Origin: Treponema sp.
Lineage (GTDB): Bacteria; Spirochaetota; Spirochaetia; Treponematales; Breznakiellaceae
Direction of reading: 5' to 3'
Length of the DNA: 12,289 bases
Assembly: GCA_031255815.1 (NCBI GenBank)
Contig: JAIRRU010000270.1
Location: 1-12,289, forward strand
Shown here piece after piece: positions 7,265 through 12,289 of the stretch; within the stretch, counting starts at the first letter, position 1; every line of letters begins with the position of its first letter. The notes beneath the pieces were generated by a model. It saw only the letters and a program-made list of their open reading frames with translations, did not search any database and was not told where the DNA came from. Made by a program: the position numbers and the translations under genes.

Positions 7265-9010
7265 ATGGCGGCAGAAGAGAAGAAAAATCCGGTTCCCGCT
7301 GATATCGAAATCGCCCGGGCGGCCAAGCCGCGCCCGGTTTCGGAACTGGCCTTCCGGATGGGAATTTCCCCGGAATGGGTGGAAGAATACGGCAGTTACA
7401 AGGCAAAGATTGACTGGAGGCTCCTCCGGAAGGCCCCGCCTTACCGGGCAAAGTACGTAAACGTGAGCGCCATAAGCCCCAGCCCCCTGGGGGAGGGAAA
7501 GACCGCCGCTACCGTGGGCCTGGTTCAGGGCCTGGGTTATATGGGGAAAACCGCGGTAGCCTGTCTCAGGCAGCCTTCCATGGGGCCCGCCTTCGGCATT
7601 AAGGGAGGGGGCTACAGCCAGGTTATTCCCCTGGAGGACTTTAACCTTCACCTTACCGGGGATATTCACGCGGTTGCCGCCGCCCACAACCTCTGCGCCG
7701 CGGCGGTGGACGCCCGGCTTTACCATGAGTCCCGCTGGCCCGCCGCTTACCTTGAGAAGCAGGGTCTCCGCAGGCTGAATATCGATCCTTACGGGGTGAT
7801 CCTCAGCCGGGTGGTGGACATGAACGACCGTTCTCTGCGGAACGTGCTGGTGGGCATGGGCGGCCGGGCCGACGGCCCCCTGCGGCAGGCCCGCTTTGAG
7901 ATCGCCGCGGCCAGCGAGGTGATGGCGATTCTGGCCCTGGCCCGGGATCTGGGGGATCTGCGGGCCCGGCTGGGCCGTATGGTGGTGGCCGCGGATCGGC
8001 AGGGAAAGTTCCTGACTGCCGAAGATTTCGGCGTAGCCGGGGCTATGGCGGTACTTCTTAGAGAGGCCCTTAAGCCCAACCTGCTCCAGACCCTGGAAGG
8101 GCAGGGGGCCTTTGTCCACACCGGGCCCTTCGCCAGCATCGCCCAGGGCAATTCCTCGATTATGGCGGATCTTATCGCCGGCCCCTACGCCGATTATGTG
8201 GTTACCGAAAGCGGTTTCGGCGCCGACATGGGGCTGGAAAAATTTTTCAACATAAAATGCCGCGCTTCGGGCCTTGTTCCGGACGCGGTGGTTCTGGTTG
8301 CCACGGTTCGGGCCCTCAAAAACCACGGGGGCGGCCCCCCGGTAAGTCCCGGCAAGCCTCTGCCCCAGGTTTACCGGGAGGAGAATACCGCGCTCCTCAA
8401 GGCCGGGCTTCCCAACCTGCGGGCCCACATCGGCATTGCGCGCCGTTTCGGCATCCCCGTGGTGGTGGCTATCAACGCCTTCCCCTCCGACACCGAGGCG
8501 GAGTGGGAGCTGATACGCCGGGAAAGCCTTGCCGCCGGCGCCCTGGACGCGGCGGTAACAAGACACTGGAGCCTGGGAGGGGAGGGGGCCATGGATCTTG
8601 CCGGGGCCGTGGAGATGGCCGCCCATCAGCCGAAGAATTTCCGCTACCTTTACGGCGAGAACGAAACTCTGGCCGGGAAGATTGAAGCTGTCGCCCGGAA
8701 CATCTACGGCGCCGCCGGGGTGGATTACGCCAGGGGCGTCCGGGAACAGCTCGGGGCCCTGGAGGATCAGGGCTACGGGAACCTGCCCCTCTGCATAGCC
8801 AAGACCCAGTACTCCCTTTCCCACGACCCCCGGCTTAAAGGCGCGCCCAGGGGCTGGCGGCTCCCTGTCCGGGAAGTGCGGCTGGCCGCCGGGGCCGGTT
8901 TTATCTCCCCCCTCTGCGGGGACATCACCACCATGCCGGGGCTTCCCTCCCGTCCGGCTTTTATGAACGTGGACATCGACGGGGAGGGCAACATAAAGGG
9001 GCTGTTTTAA
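7265..9010 (+). CDS. fhs: Formate-tetrahydrofolate ligase (10-formyl-THF synthetase), atypical
   Basis: A 581-residue enzyme (the family is usually about 555) that joins formate to tetrahydrofolate with ATP, feeding purine and methionyl-tRNA formylation or the methyl branch of the acetyl-CoA pathway. It aligns end to end: VPADIEIARAAK at the N-terminus, the P-loop SPSPLGEGKT, TGDIHA, ADYVVTESGFGAD, the second family signature VATVRALKNHGG, AINAFPSDTEAE, HWSLGGEG with the conserved Trp, CIAKTQYS, and the terminal GLF. Two departures stand out. The first signature, normally GIKGGAAGGGY, reads GIKGGGY (four residues missing), and LREPS reads LRQPS. Extra residues lie after DARLYHES and after KNHGG. 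The reading frame is intact and GGGAG sits 3 bases before the ATG, a short spacing. No other acetogenesis gene is in the window, so acetogenesis cannot be inferred. It is either a divergent active enzyme or one with altered activity. Confidence 0.93.
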   Translation: MAAEEKKNPVPADIEIARAAKPRPVSELAFRMGISPEWVEEYGSYKAKIDWRLLRKAPPYRAKYVNVSAISPSPLGEGKTAATVGLVQGLGYMGKTAVACLRQPSMGPAFGIKGGGYSQVIPLEDFNLHLTGDIHAVAAAHNLCAAAVDARLYHESRWPAAYLEKQGLRRLNIDPYGVILSRVVDMNDRSLRNVLVGMGGRADGPLRQARFEIAAASEVMAILALARDLGDLRARLGRMVVAADRQGKFLTAEDFGVAGAMAVLLREALKPNLLQTLEGQGAFVHTGPFASIAQGNSSIMADLIAGPYADYVVTESGFGADMGLEKFFNIKCRASGLVPDAVVLVATVRALKNHGGGPPVSPGKPLPQVYREENTALLKAGLPNLRAHIGIARRFGIPVVVAINAFPSDTEAEWELIRRESLAAGALDAAVTRHWSLGGEGAMDLAGAVEMAAHQPKNFRYLYGENETLAGKIEAVARNIYGAAGVDYARGVREQLGALEDQGYGNLPLCIAKTQYSLSHDPRLKGAPRGWRLPVREVRLAAGAGFISPLCGDITTMPGLPSRPAFMNVDIDGEGNIKGLF

Positions 9011-9031
9011 GGGCTCATGTTAGCGCGTTTC

Positions 9032-9062
9032 CCAAAACCCGGCTGGTTTTGGAGCAGCCTCA
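9032..9062. terminator. Hairpin centred between convergent fhs and aroA; full copy of the intergenic repeat
   Basis: CCAAAACC (9032-9039) and GGTTTTGG (9045-9052) form a perfect 8-bp stem with a 5-base loop. It begins 21 bases after the fhs stop and ends 22 bases before the aroA stop, so it is placed to act on both transcripts. There is no T-run on either strand, so it is not a standard intrinsic terminator. The hairpin and the following bases to 9062 also belong to a repeat family seen at 7203, 11751 and 12095. Confidence 0.5.
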
Positions 9063-9074
9063 GTTCCCGCCCGG

Positions 9075-10466
9075 TTATTCATATGGATACATTGCCCGCG
9101 GCGCCTCCTGTTTCGGAACGGCCCCTATCAGTTCCAGGAAGCCCGGATAGGTAACATCCGCGCTTTCCGCGCCGCTAATCTCTACCGGGCCCGGCGCGCC
9201 CAGGGCGGCGGCGGCCAGGGCCATGACGATCCGGTGATCCCCGTGCCCCTCAAGCGCCCCGCCGCGGGCCGGGCCCGCCCCAGGCCCCGGGGTTTCGATG
9301 CCGCCCCGGCCGCGGATCACCAGCCCGTCGGGGCGTTCGCTAACTTTTACGCCCAGCCTGCCCAGTTCCGCCGCCATTACGGCGATACGATCCGTTTCCT
9401 TGATCCGGGCGTGGGCCGCGTTGACCAGGAAAGTGTCCCCCCTGGCGAAGGCGGCGACCGCGGCGCAGGCGGGGAGCATATCCGGGCTACCGTTGAGGTC
9501 GAATTCGCCGCCCCGGAGAGCCCCCTGCCGGGACACGGTAAGGGCCGGAACAAGCGCGTCCCGGCTTACTTCGCAGCCCATCTTTGCCAGCACCTCGAAG
9601 AAGGCCTTGTCCCCCTGGGTGTCCCCCGGATCCAGACCCAGCAGCGTCAGCGGCCCGCCGCCGATTGCCGCCGCGGCGGCGGGAAAGGCGGCGGAGGAGA
9701 AGTCCCCCGGCACCGGGCCGTTTAGCGGCCGGTAGGATCCCCCGCCGGGGATACGGAACCAGGAGAGATCCTCACCCCTTTCGTAAGGAAGCCCCTGGGC
9801 GTCCAGGTAGGCAAGGCTCATCTCAACGTAGGGTTTTTCGTTGAGCAGGGGCACCTCGATTTCGGTCAGGGTTCCGGCGGGGGCCAGGGGGGCGGCCAAG
9901 AGCAAGGCCGAAAGGTACTGGCTGGTGGGGCAGGGGACGCTCACCCGTCCGCCCTTCCAGGGCCCCTGGACAAGGGCGGGAACCAGCCCTCCGGGCGCGG
10001 CTTCCGCCTTCGCCCCCAAGGCCGAGAGGGCCTCTAGCAGCGGCCCTGCGCTGCGCCTTCTTATCTGGCTGTCCCCGTCAAAAGCGACCGGAACGGACCC
10101 CAGGGCGGCGGCGGCCAGGGCCAGCAAGAGGGTGGTGCCCGAATGTCCCACATCAATGCTGATAGTCCCGCCCCCGCGCCGCTGCCGGAAGGCCCCGCCC
10201 CTTACGGTCCAGCGGACAAGTTTTTTCCCCTCTCTGTCGGGGGGGTTGGGGCAGGAAGGGTCTTCGGCCCGGTGTTCCGTAATTACCGCGCCCAGGGCCC
10301 GGCAGGCCGCCGCGCAGGAACGGGCGTCCAGAGAATCCAGGGGATGCCCGATTTCCGAAAGCCCCTCTCCCAGGCTGGCGATAAGGAGCCGCCTTATGGT
10401 ATGGGACTTGGAGGCGGGTATCCTAACCGTACCGCTCAAGCGGCGGGGTTTAACTATCACATTCAC
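9075..10466 (-). CDS. aroA: 3-phosphoshikimate 1-carboxyvinyltransferase (EPSP synthase)
   Basis: A 463-residue protein (the family is usually about 430) of the sixth shikimate-pathway step, which transfers the enolpyruvyl group of PEP to shikimate 3-phosphate on the way to chorismate. Recognisable blocks: LSGTVRIPASKSHTIRR with Lys20 as the N-terminal substrate lysine, GHSGTT (107-112), TSQYLSALLLAAPLA (181-195), PGDFSSAAF (253-261), SPDMLP with Asp329, KETDRI (356-361) and GHGDHRIVMALA (408-419). The extra length is a loop at about 65-100. Some usually conserved positions differ: the motif commonly seen as GNSGTTxR has His for Asn and Leu where Arg is common, and the usual RP after GD(S) reads RS. 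The start is GTG at 10466, with GGGAG six bases upstream. It follows the solute-binding lipoprotein gene by 18 bases and is probably cotranscribed with it. No other aro gene is in the window. Confidence 0.92.
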   Translation of the reverse strand: MNVIVKPRRLSGTVRIPASKSHTIRRLLIASLGEGLSEIGHPLDSLDARSCAAACRALGAVITEHRAEDPSCPNPPDREGKKLVRWTVRGGAFRQRRGGGTISIDVGHSGTTLLLALAAAALGSVPVAFDGDSQIRRRSAGPLLEALSALGAKAEAAPGGLVPALVQGPWKGGRVSVPCPTSQYLSALLLAAPLAPAGTLTEIEVPLLNEKPYVEMSLAYLDAQGLPYERGEDLSWFRIPGGGSYRPLNGPVPGDFSSAAFPAAAAAIGGGPLTLLGLDPGDTQGDKAFFEVLAKMGCEVSRDALVPALTVSRQGALRGGEFDLNGSPDMLPACAAVAAFARGDTFLVNAAHARIKETDRIAVMAAELGRLGVKVSERPDGLVIRGRGGIETPGPGAGPARGGALEGHGDHRIVMALAAAALGAPGPVEISGAESADVTYPGFLELIGAVPKQEAPRAMYPYE

Positions 10467-10484
10467 CAGAGGCTCCCGGGCTTC

Positions 10485-11711
10485 CTATTCGGGCCATCCC
10501 CGCTGTACCGCCAGGGCGGTTTCGGCGCCGCCGCGTTTTTCCCTGAACATCACTTCCAGTTCCCGGCGTAAAACCTCTTCCAGGGCCGCTTCCCCGGGAA
10601 AATCCAGAAGCTCCCGCGTCAGATCCGCCCCCTCGTAAATATCCCATATCTTGGCGTAGAGGGGATCTTCCAGCCCTAGGGAAGCGCTTTCATTGTGCCC
10701 CGGCACCGTTTTGAGCTGTTCGGTAAGCACGGAGCCCTGTTCCCTGAAGAAAAGGAGGAGATCCTCCGCCGCCTCCCGCCGGGCGCTTTGCCGGGAGAGG
10801 GCCCCGTACCAGACCCAGAGGCCGAAGACCGGTTTCCCCGGGTAGTCCTCCGGCTCGGGAATCCGGGTAACCCCGAAGGCATCCGCCCCCATTTTCTCCT
10901 GCAGCCCGGGAATGTCCCGAACCGATCCGATCAGCATGCCTATCTTCCCTTCCGCGAATTCCCCCATCCGCTGCCCGCCGCTTTTTTCAAAACTGCCCGG
11001 AGCGAGAAGCCCCTCGTTTTCAAGGGCGGCAAGGAAGTCCAGGGCCCCGTTCAGCGCCCTGCCGCTAAAATCGAGTTCTCCGTCCTGAACCAGAACGGCG
11101 CCGGACGCCCATACCCATGACAGAACATCCCGGTACAGCCCCCGGCTATCCTCCCTGCCCAGGCCCAGGGCGCTCCCGTAGATACCGCCGCCCCCTCTGT
11201 CCCGGAGGGCCCGGGCGTATTGCAGATACTCGGCGCGGGTTCCCGGCGGCCGATCGAAACCCGCCCCCTTTAGCAGGCCGACATTGTAGAACAGCAGATC
11301 TACCGAGGCGTTCAGGGGGAGGGCCCAGCGATCCAGGGGGGAACCGGAGTGAGGGTAATCCTCCAGGGCAAGAAGCGCCCCGGCATCGATCAGATCCCTA
11401 AGATACCGCCCGTCGAAGATAAGGATATCCGCCGGATCGGAATCCCCCCGCAGCAGATCTTCAAAACTAACGGTTTCCGTGTTTACCAGCAGTTTAGGAT
11501 GGGCCGTAACATACTCCCCGATCAGGGGCTCAAGATCCGCCCCCTCCAGGCCGCTTTCCCGCAGGATGCCGACGAGCAGCTCCGTTTTTTCCTGCGTTTT
11601 TTCCCGGGGGCTGGAACAGCGGGCGCTGAGGAGCGCCGCCAATACCGCCAGGGCAAAGGACGGGATAAAGGCCGGCTTACGCGTTTTTTTCGTGTTTGTT
11701 CTCGGTATCAT
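10485..11711 (-). CDS. ABC transporter solute-binding lipoprotein (sugar-binding type)
   Basis: A 408-residue extracytoplasmic solute-binding protein resembling family 1 (carbohydrate) binding proteins. The N-terminus is Lys/Arg-rich followed by a hydrophobic core ending LLSARC, so Cys32 is the likely lipidation site; Arg just before the Cys is unusual and fits only a relaxed spirochaete-type lipobox. Family-like segments include ADILIFDGRYLRDLIDAGAL, WALPLNASVDLLFYNVGLLKGAGFDRPPGT (the YN...L...G pattern common in this family) and FAEGKIGMLIGSVRDI. These proteins deliver a solute to an ABC permease, but no permease or ATPase gene is adjacent, so the ligand and partner are unknown. The ATG at 11711 has GAGGTG (11720-11715) three bases upstream as its ribosome-binding site. 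aroA follows 18 bases downstream on the same strand. Confidence 0.88.
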   Translation of the reverse strand: MIPRTNTKKTRKPAFIPSFALAVLAALLSARCSSPREKTQEKTELLVGILRESGLEGADLEPLIGEYVTAHPKLLVNTETVSFEDLLRGDSDPADILIFDGRYLRDLIDAGALLALEDYPHSGSPLDRWALPLNASVDLLFYNVGLLKGAGFDRPPGTRAEYLQYARALRDRGGGGIYGSALGLGREDSRGLYRDVLSWVWASGAVLVQDGELDFSGRALNGALDFLAALENEGLLAPGSFEKSGGQRMGEFAEGKIGMLIGSVRDIPGLQEKMGADAFGVTRIPEPEDYPGKPVFGLWVWYGALSRQSARREAAEDLLLFFREQGSVLTEQLKTVPGHNESASLGLEDPLYAKIWDIYEGADLTRELLDFPGEAALEEVLRRELEVMFREKRGGAETALAVQRGWPE

Positions 11712-11723
11712 TCACACCTCGGC

Positions 11724-11752
11724 TCTATAGGTTTTAGTTTATACGTTTTCAA
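11724..11752 (-). promoter_or_regulatory. Candidate promoter of the solute-binding protein-aroA unit
   Basis: On the minus strand TTGAAA (11752-11747) is separated by exactly 17 bases from TATAGA (11729-11724). The -35-like box overlaps the edge of an intergenic repeat copy (11751-11778). A start 7 bases beyond the -10 would fall inside the ribosome-binding site at 11720-11715, so the true start may differ; TATAAA within the spacer is an alternative -10 without a good -35. Confidence 0.4.
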
Positions 11753-11778
11753 AACCAACCGGGCTCTGGAACAGGCTC
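11751..11778 (+). repeat. Intergenic hairpin-repeat copy upstream of the solute-binding gene
   Basis: This 28-base copy matches the copy at 12095-12122 in 21 of 28 positions, including the shared block CCAACCGGG and GAACA. Its arms (AAAACC and GGCTCT) pair only imperfectly. The copy at 9032-9062 shares its AAAACC left arm and TGGARCAGSCTC right side. Confidence 0.6.
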
Positions 11779-11998
11779 GGTTTACGGACCATTACGGCGC
11801 CCTTCCCCAAAGCAGCCAGATTTCGGGAGCGCCTTTGCGGTATATTCATTAAATCAGAAAGCGCCTTCGATGCCCAGTTCCAAACAGGGCCGCCTGTAAA
11901 ATCCGGAAAGGCGGGCGGGGGACAGCCGGGAGGCGGCTTTGAGGGAACCGGGCGGAACAAACTCTCTCCCCAACCTAACTTATCGGTATCACCCTGCC

Positions 11999-12040
11999 GG
12001 CCGTTACGGCCTTCGCCGAAGGGCGGTCTGCCTGCCAGGC
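11999..12040. repeat. Three odd-length palindromes in a row
   Basis: GGCCGTTACGGCC (11999-12011), CCTTCGCCGAAGG (12010-12022) and GCCTGCCAGGC (12030-12040) are each perfect palindromes around a single central base. The first two overlap by two bases. Function unknown. Confidence 0.7.
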
Positions 12041-12094
12041 GTAGCGCAGCCCCCAAGCGCCCGCCAGTTTTGCTGCCAAACGTATCACGCTCAT

Positions 12095-12122
12095 AGAACC
12101 AACCGGGTTCTTGAACAAGTCT
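12095..12122 (+). repeat. Intergenic hairpin-repeat copy
   Basis: AGAACC (12095-12100) and GGTTCT (12106-12111) form a 6-bp stem with a 5-base loop, followed by TGAACAAGTCT. The loop length and layout equal those of the 9032 copy, although the stem bases differ by compensating changes (AAAACC/GGTTTT there, AGAACC/GGTTCT here). Confidence 0.6.
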
Positions 12123-12183
12123 AATGTCTGATAAGCTCGCCAGCTTTACCGGGCCGCCGGAAAATTGAGCCGCGAAGGGCGCG

Positions 12184-12280
12184 AACCGCACTAACTTTGC
12201 TCCAAAACTTCCGGACACCAGAAATCCCGGCTAGAACCAGGCAAAAAGTTACGGCTATCGGCGTAAAAGTTCGTGCGGTT
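12184..12280. repeat. Inverted repeat, 15-base arms, about 97 bases across
   Basis: AACCGCACTAACTTT (12184-12198) is the reverse complement of AAAGTTCGTGCGGTT (12266-12280) at 14 of 15 positions. The left arm is preceded by GCCGCGAAGGGCGCG (12169-12183). The interval contains no gene. It may be a small non-autonomous element or a pair of intergenic repeats facing each other. Confidence 0.55.
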
Positions 12281-12289
12281 GGTGTGGTT

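Larger units (their letters stand above)
11780..12289. other. Gene-free region rich in repeats and palindromes
   Basis: I see no credible gene here. The only sizeable open frame (minus strand, 12218 to 11739) consists largely of translated repeat sequence and has no recognisable fold. The contents are listed separately: a hairpin-repeat copy at 12095, a degenerate copy at 11947-11964, palindromes at 11999-12040, and an inverted repeat at 12184/12280. The region runs to the window edge, so a gene or element may begin just beyond it. Confidence 0.6.

Noticed and set aside
7247..8824. 525-residue minus-strand open frame antisense to fhs
   Set aside because: It is a shadow frame produced by the GC-rich codon pattern of fhs, whose product aligns with its family from end to end; the antisense product is Gly/Pro/His-rich and unlike any family.
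11739..12218. 159-residue minus-strand open frame in the right-end gene-free region
   Set aside because: Two of its segments (LVQEPGWF and LFQSPVGF) are translations of intergenic repeat copies, it runs over the palindromes and the inverted repeat, it covers the candidate -35 of the solute-binding gene, and it has no recognisable fold.
1..12289. A novel defence, mobile or biosynthetic gene system
   Set aside because: No nuclease, toxin, transposase, integrase, phage or CRISPR signal was found. The window is mostly housekeeping genes, and the oddities are within genes or in intergenic repeats.

Overview
This is a GC-rich window (about 60% GC or more by eye) with compact, largely housekeeping gene content. 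The two long lipoproteins with loose signal-peptide cysteine motifs, the family-1-type sugar-binding lipoprotein, the formate-tetrahydrofolate ligase and the intergenic hairpin repeats together suggest a spirochaete, possibly a relative of the termite-gut Treponema lineage. That assignment is an inference from protein flavour and was not tested by any search. The high GC would be unusual for a classical Treponema.

Left block, minus strand (1-5801), read right to left. A two-gene lipoprotein unit comes first: a 649-residue predicted lipoprotein and a 245-residue predicted lipoprotein, overlapping by ATGA. After a 65-base gap comes a PAP2-family membrane phosphatase whose stop overlaps the start of mnmE by ATGA. 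mnmE is followed 2 bases later by mnmG, which runs off the left edge. MnmE and MnmG together make the 5-(carboxymethyl)aminomethyl modification of wobble uridine 34 in certain tRNAs. MnmE carries an unusual pentapeptide tandem repeat inside its GTPase switch II region.

Middle block, plus strand (6020-9010). Alanine racemase (alr), which supplies D-alanine for peptidoglycan, is followed by formate-tetrahydrofolate ligase (fhs), which makes 10-formyl-tetrahydrofolate. The ligase departs from the family signature: four residues of its glycine-rich motif are missing and the Glu of the LREPS motif is Gln. Since MnmE/MnmG use methylene-tetrahydrofolate, one-carbon metabolism is a loose thread through the window, but no regulatory link is visible.

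Right block, minus strand (11711 to 9075). An ABC-type solute-binding lipoprotein without adjacent permease genes is followed 18 bases later by aroA (EPSP synthase). aroA converges on fhs, and an 8-bp-stem hairpin lies almost exactly between the two stop codons.

Right end (11712-12289). No credible gene is seen. The region holds a candidate promoter for the solute-binding gene, several degenerate copies of a hairpin repeat also seen at 7203 and 9032, a run of three odd-length palindromes, and an inverted repeat at 12184/12280. I saw no CRISPR array, transposase, phage gene, tRNA, rRNA or recognisable defence system. The most unusual items are the MnmE insertion, the altered formate-tetrahydrofolate ligase, the repeat family and the candidate leaderless promoters.
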